Below, in pieces: positions 16,767-25,193 of a stretch of 64,000 nucleotides of DNA. This DNA comes from Bacteroidota bacterium (GTDB lineage: Bacteria; Bacteroidota; Bacteroidia; Cytophagales; Cyclobacteriaceae): positions 124,001-188,000 of the forward strand of contig JACPVX010000051.1 of the NCBI GenBank assembly GCA_016191555.1, read 5' to 3'. A model generated the notes under the pieces. The model was given only the letters and a program-made list of their open reading frames with translations. It searched no databases and was not told the origin of the DNA. The position numbers and the translations under genes are program-made. How positions within the stretch are numbered: position 1 is the first letter of the stretch; every line of letters starts with the position of its first letter.

Positions 16767-18188
16767 ATGGAAAAAGATAATGTATTCAAGCGATTCACTT
16801 TACGGCTATGTAGGTTGTCGTTTATTCTAATTTCGTTTTCATCCTTTTCGCAAGACATTATTGTAAAAGATACGTTGGGTGGAGATTTGATCTTACCGAT
16901 CGACACCACAGCTACACTTTTATTGCCAAATAATTTAGAATACATTCCGGCTGATGCAACACCGCAGTTAATTGCAGATCGATTGGGCTGTCTGCAACAA
17001 ACCATCGAACTGACTTACAATAGCAAAGTGCAGTCCTTCATTGATTATTTCACTATTCGCGATCGGGAATACACTCGCATGGTGCAACGTAGAAAGGATT
17101 TATACTTTCCTCTTTTTGAGAAAAAATTAAAAGAATACAATCTACCCGATGAGTTAAAATACTTATCCATTATTGAATCTGGTCTTAATCCACGCGCTAC
17201 TTCACGTGCTCGTGCCGTGGGCTTGTGGCAGTTTATGTCGGGCACTGGTCGCTACATGGGCTTGAGCAATGATTGGTACATTGATGAGCGTATGGATCCC
17301 GAAAAATCGACTGATGCTGCTTGCCGGTACTTAGCTCAACTTTATGGCATGTTTCATGATTGGCAATTAGTGTTAGCCGCTTATAACTCAGGTCCGGGCA
17401 CTGTGCGCAATGCCATTCGTAGAAGCGGTTACAAGAAAAACTTTTGGGAAGTGTATGCTCGCTTGCCGCGCGAAACAAAATCGTATGTACCACAATTTAT
17501 CGCCATCGTTTACGCGATGAATCACACCGAAGAGCATAATCTGGTAGAAATGGCTAAAGAAGAAGTGCCTCCGCACGATACCATTCACGTAAAGCAGTTT
17601 CTTCACTTCGAAACATTTGCCAATTTAACCGGCACCTGTTTGGAAGATATGCAACGCTTGAATCCTTCGGTAATGCGTAGTGCATTACCCGATAATGGAA
17701 AGAATCATGTGATCAAAATACCGGTGTGGGCAAAATCCTCGCTTGAACAAAACCGGCAGTTCATTTTAGATTCATCTTCACGTATCGGTAAAAAAGAATT
17801 GGAATCTCTGGCGAAAAATATGTCTGGAAGTACCTATGGACGCGAAGTGCAAATGTACAAAGTGCGTTCAGGCGATGTATTGGGTTCTATTGCTGAGCGC
17901 TATGGCGTGCGTGTTGCAGATTTGAAAAAATGGAACAGTTTGTCAGGAAATACAATTCGAGCGGGGCAACGGCTTAGTATTTGGACCTACCCGGTTCGCA
18001 TTACAGCGTCTACCCGTTCGTTGAATTCGCTACTTCCGTCAAATTCAAAAACGTACACAGTTCAGCCGGGCGATACCTTGTGGGAAATTGCGAAACGATT
18101 GCCGGGCGTATCGGTAGAAAAGCTGAAAAACCTGAATAAGTTGAAGGGAAACAAGCTAAAGCCGGGTCAAAAGTTAGTCATTGGTTAA
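16767..18188 (+). CDS. mltD: LysM-containing lytic transglycosylase (MltD type)
   Basis: I place the start at the ATG at 16767; the upstream GTG in the same frame would overlap gatA and lacks a signal peptide. The 473-aa product begins with an export signal (LSFILISFSSFSQ). An SLT domain at about residues 100-230 has the ESGLNPRATSRARAVGLWQFM and AAYNSGPGTVRNAI motifs, with the catalytic Glu in the first. Two LysM domains at the C-terminus (MYKVRSGDVLGSIAERYG and TYTVQPGDTLWEIAKRL) bind peptidoglycan. It cleaves the glycan strands in the periplasm. Confidence 0.92.
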   Translation: MEKDNVFKRFTLRLCRLSFILISFSSFSQDIIVKDTLGGDLILPIDTTATLLLPNNLEYIPADATPQLIADRLGCLQQTIELTYNSKVQSFIDYFTIRDREYTRMVQRRKDLYFPLFEKKLKEYNLPDELKYLSIIESGLNPRATSRARAVGLWQFMSGTGRYMGLSNDWYIDERMDPEKSTDAACRYLAQLYGMFHDWQLVLAAYNSGPGTVRNAIRRSGYKKNFWEVYARLPRETKSYVPQFIAIVYAMNHTEEHNLVEMAKEEVPPHDTIHVKQFLHFETFANLTGTCLEDMQRLNPSVMRSALPDNGKNHVIKIPVWAKSSLEQNRQFILDSSSRIGKKELESLAKNMSGSTYGREVQMYKVRSGDVLGSIAERYGVRVADLKKWNSLSGNTIRAGQRLSIWTYPVRITASTRSLNSLLPSNSKTYTVQPGDTLWEIAKRLPGVSVEKLKNLNKLKGNKLKPGQKLVIG

Positions 18189-18288
18189 ATACAACACGGC
18201 AGATTTGCTAGTGCTGTTTCTTCTTGTGACATTTCGATGTCAATGGGATTCTAGGATATGAATCTCAACCCATTTCCAGCCAACGAAA

Positions 18289-19362
18289 ATGAAAAAGTTA
18301 ATTATTCTTTTAGCCGCAGTAGTTGCTCTGTATTCATGCTCCGACCAAAAGGGTGGCGGTACGAGCGGTCCACCGGCATCAGGTCTGCCTGGCGATATGT
18401 ATCTGATCATGGATTCTGCTCAATGGAATGGGCCTTTGGGTAAGCTGATTGACTCTACGTTTACGCGCGATATGCTGGTGCTCAACCGCACGGAGCCAAT
18501 TTTTAGAATGCGCTGGATTGATCCTCGCAAATTGAATTTTGTGCTGAAGCAACGAAGAAATTTGATTTTTGCGGTGACACTCGATCAAAAAGCAGCTGGT
18601 GCAAAACGGGTGCGCGGCATGTTTACACAACAATCCATTGATCGCATCAAGTCAGACACTTCTTTTTTTATGACTACGTCTACGAACCTTTTTGCTAAAG
18701 GACAAGAGGTTATGTTTTTGGTTGGCACCACCGAAAAAGAGCTTATCAAAAAAATTAGAGGTAACCAAGAGAAGATAACCTCCCATTTCGATCGGGCAGA
18801 AGTAAAAAGATTGACATCTACATTATTTAAATCAGGGCAATTAAAAGGAGTTGCTGAGATTATGCATAAGAGCATGAAAGCTGAAATAAAGATTCCGTTT
18901 GGTTTTGACTTAGTGACAGCAGACAGCGCATTTATCTGGGCTCGGCAAATCAATCCAAAAGATGACAAAGACATATTCATTGCCCGAAAACCATACCGAT
19001 CGGTTGGGCAGTTTAAGAAAGACAGCCTCATTGCTTTTCGTGATGAAGTTTGCAAGAAACATTTGTTTGGCGATCCGGAAAGGCTCCAATCGTACCTAAT
19101 AACAGAAACCAAAATTTCTTACAAACCTGTGATGACCAGAGAAGTTAATTTTCATGGAATGTATGCGGTAGAAATGCGTGGGTTGTGGCGTACCAACAAC
19201 TTAACAATGGGTGGCCCCTTTTTATCGTATGCGTTTGTAGATGAAAAAAACGGATTGCTCTATTATATTGAAGGATTTACCTACGCTCCAGGAAAAGAGC
19301 AGCGAGAGATTATGCGAGAACTGGATGTTATCCTAAATACTTTTAAGTTTACAGGGAAATAA
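18289..19362 (+). CDS. DUF4837 family lipoprotein
   Basis: 357 aa with a lipoprotein signal (lipobox LYSC, Cys17) followed by a Gly/Ser/Pro-rich linker. The rest matches the DUF4837 pattern seen in Bacteroidota: GDMYLIMDSAQWNGPLGKLIDSTF, a middle with RNLIFAVTLDQK, and the C-terminal MYAVEMRGLWRTNNLTMGGPFLSY and YIEGFTYAPGKEQREIMRELDVIL. Function is unknown. It probably sits on the periplasmic side of the membrane. Upstream gap to mltD is 100 bp; downstream the histidine kinase gene starts after 27 bp, so co-transcription is likely. Confidence 0.85.
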   Translation: MKKLIILLAAVVALYSCSDQKGGGTSGPPASGLPGDMYLIMDSAQWNGPLGKLIDSTFTRDMLVLNRTEPIFRMRWIDPRKLNFVLKQRRNLIFAVTLDQKAAGAKRVRGMFTQQSIDRIKSDTSFFMTTSTNLFAKGQEVMFLVGTTEKELIKKIRGNQEKITSHFDRAEVKRLTSTLFKSGQLKGVAEIMHKSMKAEIKIPFGFDLVTADSAFIWARQINPKDDKDIFIARKPYRSVGQFKKDSLIAFRDEVCKKHLFGDPERLQSYLITETKISYKPVMTREVNFHGMYAVEMRGLWRTNNLTMGGPFLSYAFVDEKNGLLYYIEGFTYAPGKEQREIMRELDVILNTFKFTGK

Positions 19363-19389
19363 GGCCTCTATCTGGAGGTGCCCTAAGTA

Positions 19390-20298
19390 ATGTCGTTAAT
19401 TTTTATCGGTTCGTTAGTAATTATTGCGATTCTGGCATTTGTGCTGGTGTATTCATACCGACAAAATTCGCAGGACGCAGTCGCCAACATGAGCAGGGCG
19501 ATGGAAGAATCTAAGGAAAGACTCATCAAAAGAACCGAGCAATTTGAAATTGAAGCATCATCCTGGAGATTGAAAGAAGAGGCATTTGAGCGAGAGATTC
19601 GGCAGTTGCACGAGAAACTCACTAACCGTGTCATTGTGCAGTGCCCTGAAGATTTTACTCTTCTTTCCGATGAAGAAAACGTCTTGGCGATAGACGAGAT
19701 CATTTACTTCGAACGCACGCGTATTTCACGCGAGTTACACGATGACTTAGTGCAGAAACTGGCTGCAGCTCGTCTTACCTTAGAACATGCCAATTTGTAT
19801 CCCCTGCGTCCGGAGGTGGCAGCGGATATTACTAAGGCGATGAATACTTTGGAAATGGCTGTGAGCGGAATACGTTATTATATTTCCAATGAATTACAAC
19901 CTGATTTTGCCCGATTGCGACTGGAAGAAGTTATTCAACGGTTATGTAGTTCGATGGATCGCTTGGTTGGCCGTAAGCTTTGTTTGGAGATATTAAATCC
20001 CGAAAGGGAATTTGCGATTGCACCTGATGTTTTGCGTGAAATATTTAGAATAACTCAACAAGCAGTTCAAAATTCAATTACGCATTCCATGGGTGATAAT
20101 ATATTTGTTGTTGTCAGTTGGAAAGACGATTTGTTTATTCAAGTAAAAGACGATGGGGTAAGCTTTATTCGAAGACAAAAAAATACAGGTTCGCAAACAA
20201 TGAGCAGCCGTGCCAAGCGTATTGGTGCTCAATTAGATTTTGTTATAAATTCTAAGGGACTTGTGATAGAACTTCGGTTACCCCGGCCCCTACAATAA
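19390..20298 (+). CDS. sensor histidine kinase, HisKA_3/NarL type, without a sensor domain
   Basis: 302 aa. One membrane helix (residues 1-22) is followed by a charged coiled-coil-like region (about 30-80), then the dimerisation/phosphoacceptor helix RTRISRELHDDLVQ with His117. The ATP-binding half has FRITQQAVQNSITHS (N box) and QVKDDGVSFI (G1-like). The N-terminal part is too short for a PAS or TPR sensor, so the signal may be sensed through the membrane helix or a partner. The gene runs tail to tail with a LuxR-type regulator, overlapping it by 9 bp, which makes the two a plausible pair. Confidence 0.9.
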   Translation: MSLIFIGSLVIIAILAFVLVYSYRQNSQDAVANMSRAMEESKERLIKRTEQFEIEASSWRLKEEAFEREIRQLHEKLTNRVIVQCPEDFTLLSDEENVLAIDEIIYFERTRISRELHDDLVQKLAAARLTLEHANLYPLRPEVAADITKAMNTLEMAVSGIRYYISNELQPDFARLRLEEVIQRLCSSMDRLVGRKLCLEILNPEREFAIAPDVLREIFRITQQAVQNSITHSMGDNIFVVVSWKDDLFIQVKDDGVSFIRRQKNTGSQTMSSRAKRIGAQLDFVINSKGLVIELRLPRPLQ

Positions 20299-20907
20299 TC
20301 CATTGCGCAGCACATAAGCTATCAATTCTGTGCTGTTTTTAGTGCCCGTTTTATGCAACAGTCGTTTCCGATGATCTTCGATTGAAGATTGTTGCAGACG
20401 TAATGTGGCGGCAATTTCTTTGGTAGCCAACCCTTCGCAGAGTAGGCGTAAAATATCGAAATCACGTGGTGTTAAATTAAGGGTCGATCGCATGTCCGTG
20501 TTAGTAAGCGATACGGTAGAGTTAGAATAGTATTTTCCTTGCAAAACGGTCTCAAGGCATTGATTGATTTCTTGAATACCGGTGTGATGTTTAAGTAAAA
20601 TACCATGAACACCTGCGTGTTTCAAGTCAGCTAATGTAGAGGCCTCATTGTAGCCTGTCATTCCGATTAGAAATAGTTTTGGGTAATCTCGTCTCAAACG
20701 AAGAATCAATTGAATGCCATCCGTCACGGGCATACGGGCATCGATAAATGCTACTTGTATGGAATGTTTTCGAATAATGGAAATGCCCTGATCGGCAGAA
20801 ATAGCTTCCCAGGCCTTGGCGATATACGTAGACCCCGTTAGCAGATGTGCAAAAGATTCTGCGAATAGCTTGGCGTCATCAACCACTAGTGCATTTACTT
20901 TATCCAT
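20290..20907 (-). CDS. response regulator, NarL/FixJ (LuxR HTH) family
   Basis: I place the start at the ATG at 20907 (205 aa). The frame extends upstream to 20982, but that extension reads through the TACCCC repeat and adds nothing typical of a receiver. The receiver domain (1-120) has VVDDAK, the phosphoacceptor Asp56 in VAFIDARMPVTDG, a GMTGYNE segment and LLKH where Lys is expected. The C-terminal LuxR helix-turn-helix (LTPRDFDILRLLCEGLATKEIA through STELIAYVLRNGLL) binds DNA. It probably partners with the kinase ending at 20298 and may act on the repeat in front of its own gene. Confidence 0.9.
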   Translation of the reverse strand: MDKVNALVVDDAKLFAESFAHLLTGSTYIAKAWEAISADQGISIIRKHSIQVAFIDARMPVTDGIQLILRLRRDYPKLFLIGMTGYNEASTLADLKHAGVHGILLKHHTGIQEINQCLETVLQGKYYSNSTVSLTNTDMRSTLNLTPRDFDILRLLCEGLATKEIAATLRLQQSSIEDHRKRLLHKTGTKNSTELIAYVLRNGLL

Positions 20908-20937
20908 TTCTGCTTTTTTTAGCAAGATACTCCAAGA

Positions 20938-20970
20938 ATGGGGTAGTGTCCATACCCCATTTACGGGGTA
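20938..20970 (-). promoter_or_regulatory. candidate operator: three TACCCC half-sites upstream of the response regulator
   Basis: GGGGTA at 20940-20945, TACCCC at 20953-20958 and GGGGTA at 20965-20970 alternate in direction. The outer pair of each dyad is perfect: TACCCC-GTAAAT-GGGGTA on the minus strand, and ATGGGGTA/TACCCCAT with a 7-nt spacer on the other side. Centres are 12-13 bp apart, about one helix turn plus. The block ends 31 bp before the chosen ATG and just upstream of TATCTTGC (20929-20922, minus strand), a weak -7 box. It looks like a binding site for a dimeric or multimeric activator, possibly the regulator itself. Confidence 0.55.
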
Positions 20971-20982
20971 GGTTATTGACAT

Positions 20983-21304
20983 TGCCCTCTTAAATGACGT
21001 AGTTTCCTTCCCAATAGCGAAATGCCTTTTCGGTATATCAAAAAATTAAAGAATAAATTGGCATCAATGGTAAGAACGGAGGTTGGATAGGAGATTTTGA
21101 AATTCATCGGCAAACAGAGAAAAATGGAATGTAGGACAAGACACAAAAATAGAATACGCTTATTATCTTCCCCAGCAGCCAGACGGCTTAAAAACTGTCT
21201 GGCTGTTTATGAGTTTTTATGTTTGGTTGATCATGTAGAAAGATTGAGACGCTAGCAAAAAAGGGAATGGTCAATAGATTGGTTCAGATTCACCCTAAAA
21301 AGAA
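20983..21304. other. gene-free intergenic region
   Basis: No open reading frame of note: the ATGs here run into stops within a few codons, and no tRNA-like cloverleaf was seen. It holds one clear hairpin (listed separately) and otherwise AT-rich sequence. It must contain the promoter of the ABC ATPase gene at 21305, but I could not find a convincing TAnnTTTG box. A small RNA cannot be excluded. Confidence 0.5.
21176..21205 (+). terminator. hairpin upstream of ABC ATPase gene
   Basis: Perfect 9-bp inverted repeat CAGCCAGAC and GTCTGGCTG with a 12-nt loop, followed by TTTATGAGTTTTTATG, a broken T-run. It could end an unseen short transcript or act as an attenuator or leader element for the ATPase gene 99 bp downstream. 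No gene ends directly before it on the plus strand. Confidence 0.5.
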
Positions 21305-22126
21305 ATGAATATGCAGTCTAATTTGAAATGGGAAGACACCTCCTACTCATTCATCACAAATCCGAGGTGGCCGATGATCCATGCATTCAACTCCACTAAC
21401 TTATTGGTCGTTTCTGGTCTTTCATTTTCTTATTCCGCACAACGCCATCCCTTGAGGCAGATTAATATGACCTTGAGGCGTGGAGAATTGACATCGCTGG
21501 TAGGTATGAATGGAAGTGGCAAAACCACTCTTTTGCGATTAATAAACAAGGAACTTCTTCCTTCTGACGGGTCGATTTTAGTCGATGGCATACATTGGTC
21601 GCGTTTTGATGTGCCTGCATGGCATGGTCAGGTAGGCTTCGTAAACAGCGCACAAGAAATATTCAATGATAGCTTATTGTACAACATCACCTTAAGCCAT
21701 CATCCGAATGATTCCAAAGCAGCTATTAGTTTTTGTTTACGAACCGGGTTTGCCAACTATTTTCAAGACTTGCCTCGAAGTTATCTTACACTACTTGGTC
21801 ACAATGGTGTGCAACTATCAGCAGGTCAAAGGCAGTTGATTATTTTGGCTCGCGTACTTTTTAAACAACCCCAAATTCTATTGCTAGATGAGCCCACACT
21901 TTCGTTGGATGATTTGACGGAGCAGTTTGTGATGAATTTATTAGATAAAGAAAAACAGAGCCGAATTGTTATAATTGCCACAACTAAAGCCTCTCTGGCG
22001 CAAAAATGTGATCAGGTGCTGGTACTAGATAAGGGCATTATTACCACTTCCGGCTCACCGAGAGATCGAATGATTTTGGAAAGGCTTGGATTAAACAGTC
22101 CGATGAGAGCCCATTCTTACCGCTAA
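21305..22126 (+). CDS. stand-alone ABC ATPase domain with altered H-loop
   Basis: 273 aa, a single nucleotide-binding domain with no membrane part and none encoded nearby. After about 30 non-conserved residues come the A-loop region (LSFSYS), Walker A GMNGSGKTT, a Q-loop-like FVNSAQEIFNDSLLYNI, the signature LSAGQRQ in place of LSGGQ, and Walker B ILLLDEPT with the catalytic Glu. The H-loop reads ATTKASL where exporters have A-H-R or T-H-R, so the switch His is Thr. Overall it resembles the ATPase of type I exporters (FNDSLLYNI). It may be regulatory or pair with a permease elsewhere. Confidence 0.85.
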   Translation: MNMQSNLKWEDTSYSFITNPRWPMIHAFNSTNLLVVSGLSFSYSAQRHPLRQINMTLRRGELTSLVGMNGSGKTTLLRLINKELLPSDGSILVDGIHWSRFDVPAWHGQVGFVNSAQEIFNDSLLYNITLSHHPNDSKAAISFCLRTGFANYFQDLPRSYLTLLGHNGVQLSAGQRQLIILARVLFKQPQILLLDEPTLSLDDLTEQFVMNLLDKEKQSRIVIIATTKASLAQKCDQVLVLDKGIITTSGSPRDRMILERLGLNSPMRAHSYR

Positions 22127-22148
22127 TGAAATAATAACCCTTCAGAGA

Positions 22149-22172
22149 CCTCCTTTTTGACGCATTAGGAGG
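22149..22172 (+). terminator. weak hairpin after ABC ATPase gene
   Basis: CCTCCT (22149-22154) and AGGAGG (22167-22172) can form a 6-bp stem with a 12-nt loop, followed by CTTTT. It lies 22 bp past the ATPase stop and before maeB. Short stem and short T-run make this a moderate call. Confidence 0.4.
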
Positions 22173-22233
22173 CTTTTACAAGCCTTGCTGTCTCGGTGAT
22201 AAATCGTAAATTTCGATCTTTACCGAAATAGAA

Positions 22234-24513
22234 ATGTCTATAAAAATTCGCAAACAAGATGCCCTCGATTATCATACCCAAGGGCAGCCGGGCAAGATTG
22301 AAGTAGTGCCCACCAAACAACTTAGTACACAATTTGAACTGGCATTGGCCTATTCGCCTGGCGTAGCCGAGCCATGCAAAGAAATAGCCGCCAATAAAGA
22401 AGACGTTTATAAATACACCAGCAAAGGAAATCTGGTGGCCGTCATCTCCAATGGCACGGCCGTATTGGGTCTCGGAAATATTGGCCCAGAAGCCAGCAAG
22501 CCGGTGATGGAAGGCAAGGCTGTGTTGTTTAAAAAATATGCCGGCATCGACAGCTTTGATATTGAAATTGATGAAGAAGACCCCGATGCTTTCATCAAAA
22601 TTGTAAAATCGCTGGAACCAACTTTTGGAGCCGTCAATCTGGAAGACATCAAAGCCCCGGAGTGTTTCAAAATTGAAACCGAGTTGCGCGAGAAGATGAA
22701 CATTCCGATCATGCACGATGATCAGCATGGTACCGCTATTATTTCCAGTGCCGCGTTGATCAATGCACTGCAAGTAGTCGGTAAAAAAATTGAAGAGATT
22801 ACTTTGGTGGTGAATGGTGCTGGCGCGGCAGCGGTGTCATGCACTAAATTATATTTGGCGCTTGGTCTGAAGAAAGAAAATCTGATCATGTGCGATAGCA
22901 AAGGTGTGATTCACAAAGAGCGCCAAGGGCTAGACGCCAGCAAACTGGAGTTTGCCACCGCGCGCAAAGTCAACACATTGCAAGAAGCCATCAAAGGTGC
23001 CGATGTTTTCCTCGGGCTTTCAGTTGCTGATATCCTTACACCGCAAGATATTTTGGCGATGGCCAAAGATCCGATTGTGTTTGCTTTAGCGAATCCTAAT
23101 CCGGAGATAGCCTACGATCTGGCTAAGAAAACGCGACCAGACTTAATCATGGGCACCGGCCGTTCCGATCATCCTAATCAGGTGAATAACGTACTCGGAT
23201 TCCCTTACATTTTCCGAGGCGCTTTGGATGTGCGTGCTACGGAAATTAACGAAGCCATGAAGCTGGCAGCCGTACATGCTTTAGCAGAATTAGCTCGCGA
23301 GCCTGTGCCTGATATTGTATTTCAAGCGTATGGTATTGACAAAATTCAATTTGGTCGCGAATACCTCATTCCAAAACCACTCGACCCGCGATTGATTACC
23401 ACTGTTTCACCGGCCGTTGCAAAAGCGGCTATTGAATCAGGCATTGCCAAAAATCCGATTACCGATTGGCAGAAATACCACACGGATCTATTGAAGCGAA
23501 TAGGCATCGATCAAAAACTTACGTCTCGCGTAATTGATTTAGCCAAGAAAAAACCAAAGCGAATACTATTTGCGGAAGCAGATCATATCAAGATATTAAA
23601 GGCTGCGCAAATTTTACAAGACGAGGAAATTGCCATTCCAGTTCTGCTCGGAAGTCGTGTAGATATTGAACGATTGATTAAAGAACACAACTTAGATTTG
23701 AGCGGCTGCGAGATTGTAGATCCGCGAGAAGAAAAAGAACTGACCGCCACCTATGCCAAAGCCTATTTTGAAAAACGTGCACGCAAGGGAATAACAGTGA
23801 AAGAAGCTGAGCGACAAATGCGCGATCGCAATGCATTTGGTGCCATGATGGTGGAGTTTGGCAAAGCCGATGCGTTGGTTTCTGGTCTTACCAAAGATTA
23901 TTCAAAGACAATTTTGCCTTCGCTCCAAATCATTGGCATGAGCCCGGGTGTGAAACGTGTAGCGGGTATGTATATCATCATGAATAAGAAGGGAACATTC
24001 TTCTTTGCCGACTGCACGGTAAATGTAAACCCGACTGCCGATGAGTTAGTTGGAATTATTGGATTAGCAGCTCGTGGCGTTCAATTCTTTGATATTGAAC
24101 CCCGTGTTGCTGTGTTATCGTATTCCAACTTCGGATCGAGCAAAGGAGAAATTCCGGAGAAAGTGCAAGAGGCAGTGAAACTGGCAAAGGCAAAATATCC
24201 TGAACTGATTTTGGATGGTGACATTCAGGCGAACGTAGCTTTTGATACAGAGCTGCAACGAGAAAACTATCCCTTCAGCGCCTTGGCGAAAGACGGAGCT
24301 AATACATTAATCTTCCCGAATTTGGCATCCGGCAACATTGCGTACAAGTTGTTGATGGAAATTGGTGGTGCCGAAGCTATTGGCCCAATTCTGCTTGGCA
24401 TGAAAAAACCAGTGCATGTATTGCAATTGGGCAGCTCCATTCGCGATATTGTAAACATGGCCGCCATTGCAGTGGTAGACGCGCAGTTGCATGAAAAGAA
24501 TGAACACCTTTAA
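22234..24513 (+). CDS. maeB: NADP-dependent malic enzyme (malic enzyme-phosphotransacetylase fusion)
   Basis: 759 aa, the size of the MaeB-type fusion. The N-terminal malic enzyme part (1-430) has [13 protein letters not shown], the FAxVNLEDI-like [13 protein letters not shown], the [11 protein letters not shown] substrate/metal site, and the [12 protein letters not shown] nucleotide fold. The C-terminal part (440-759) is phosphotransacetylase-like ([54 protein letters not shown]). It decarboxylates malate to pyruvate and yields NADPH; the PTA-like part usually acts as a regulatory acetyl-CoA sensor. Divided from ruvA by 83 bp of repeats. Confidence 0.95.
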   Translation: MSIKIRKQDALDYHTQGQPGKIEVVPTKQLSTQFELALAYSPGVAEPCKEIAANKEDVYKYTSKGNLVAVISNGTAVLGLGNIGPEASKPVMEGKAVLFKKYAGIDSFDIEIDEEDPDAFIKIVKSLEPTFGAVNLEDIKAPECFKIETELREKMNIPIMHDDQHGTAIISSAALINALQVVGKKIEEITLVVNGAGAAAVSCTKLYLALGLKKENLIMCDSKGVIHKERQGLDASKLEFATARKVNTLQEAIKGADVFLGLSVADILTPQDILAMAKDPIVFALANPNPEIAYDLAKKTRPDLIMGTGRSDHPNQVNNVLGFPYIFRGALDVRATEINEAMKLAAVHALAELAREPVPDIVFQAYGIDKIQFGREYLIPKPLDPRLITTVSPAVAKAAIESGIAKNPITDWQKYHTDLLKRIGIDQKLTSRVIDLAKKKPKRILFAEADHIKILKAAQILQDEEIAIPVLLGSRVDIERLIKEHNLDLSGCEIVDPREEKELTATYAKAYFEKRARKGITVKEAERQMRDRNAFGAMMVEFGKADALVSGLTKDYSKTILPSLQIIGMSPGVKRVAGMYIIMNKKGTFFFADCTVNVNPTADELVGIIGLAARGVQFFDIEPRVAVLSYSNFGSSKGEIPEKVQEAVKLAKAKYPELILDGDIQANVAFDTELQRENYPFSALAKDGANTLIFPNLASGNIAYKLLMEIGGAEAIGPILLGMKKPVHVLQLGSSIRDIVNMAAIAVVDAQLHEKNEHL

Positions 24514-24527
24514 CTTTATTGATTAAC

Positions 24528-24591
24528 TTAATTCGTTGATTCGGTAATTCGATCATTAACGAATAATCGAATCAACACATTAACGAATTAA
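24528..24591. repeat. nested inverted repeats in the ruvA leader
   Basis: The gap between maeB and ruvA contains three nested palindromic pairs. TTAATTCGTT (24528-24537) pairs with AACGAATTAA (24582-24591); GTTGATTCG (24535-24543) with CGAATCAAC (24568-24576); ATTCG (24547-24551) with CGAAT (24560-24564). The whole could fold into one long interrupted hairpin. It might be a maeB terminator, a leader for ruvA-sprA, or a protein-binding array; nothing in it decides between these. Confidence 0.6.
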
Positions 24592-24596
24592 ATTAA

Positions 24597-25187
24597 ATGA
24601 TAGCCTATTTAAAAGGAAAACTGGTTTACAAAGATCCATCGCATGCGATCATCGAAGTGAATGGAGTGGGATATCAGGTAAACATTTCCCTCAACACGTT
24701 TGCGGAAATTAAAGACAAGGAAGACATTCGCCTGTCTACGTATTTTCATGTGCGCGAAGATGCGCAGGTGCTCTTTGGTTTTGCTACCGAAGCAGAGAAG
24801 CAAATGTTTCAGTATTTGATTTCGGTAAATGGGGTTGGGCCAACTACCGCGTTGATTGTTTTGTCGTTTTTACCTCCCGAAGAATTGAAGGCAGCCATCA
24901 TTCGTGAGGACGCACCTGCTTTGCAAGCGGTGAAGGGAATTGGAGGAAAAACCGCGCAGCGACTGATCCTCGAATTGAAAGATAAATTGAAGAAAGATAG
25001 CCTTGAAGAATTGCCCGGAAATACGGGATTAGTACGCAATACGGTTCGCCACGAGGCGTTAAGTGCCTTGGTAACATTGGGTATCGCCAAACCGGCTGCG
25101 GAGAAAAGCGTAGATGCCGTGCTGAAAAGGTCTGGAAATACCATTAGTTTGGAAGAGCTTGTAAAACAAGCATTAAAAAACGCCTAA
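24597..25187 (+). CDS. ruvA: Holliday junction branch migration protein RuvA
   Basis: 196 aa, the usual length. The start MIAYLKGKLVYKDPSHAIIEVNGVGYQV is the family OB-fold strand set. Two helix-hairpin-helix motifs follow (LISVNGVGPTTALIVL and LQAVKGIGGKTAQRLILEL), and a C-terminal domain (about 145-196) binds RuvB. RuvA holds the four-way junction square so that RuvB can move it during recombination repair. It is followed after 6 bp by sprA, a linkage I recall as common in Bacteroidota; RuvB is not in the window. Confidence 0.97.
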   Translation: MIAYLKGKLVYKDPSHAIIEVNGVGYQVNISLNTFAEIKDKEDIRLSTYFHVREDAQVLFGFATEAEKQMFQYLISVNGVGPTTALIVLSFLPPEELKAAIIREDAPALQAVKGIGGKTAQRLILELKDKLKKDSLEELPGNTGLVRNTVRHEALSALVTLGIAKPAAEKSVDAVLKRSGNTISLEELVKQALKNA

Positions 25188-25193
25188 ATACGA

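Noticed and set aside
18585-19112. Minus-strand frame of 175 codons opposite the DUF4837 gene
   Set aside because: No motif, no promoter-like box, and the plus strand has a clear lipoprotein.
20908-20982. Upstream extension of the response regulator gene
   Set aside because: It translates the TACCCC repeat block; receiver domains start at the downstream ATG, and the repeat reads better as an operator.
22165-22773. Minus-strand frame of 202 codons opposite maeB
   Set aside because: It lies opposite the conserved N-terminus of malic enzyme and shows no recognisable motif or signal.
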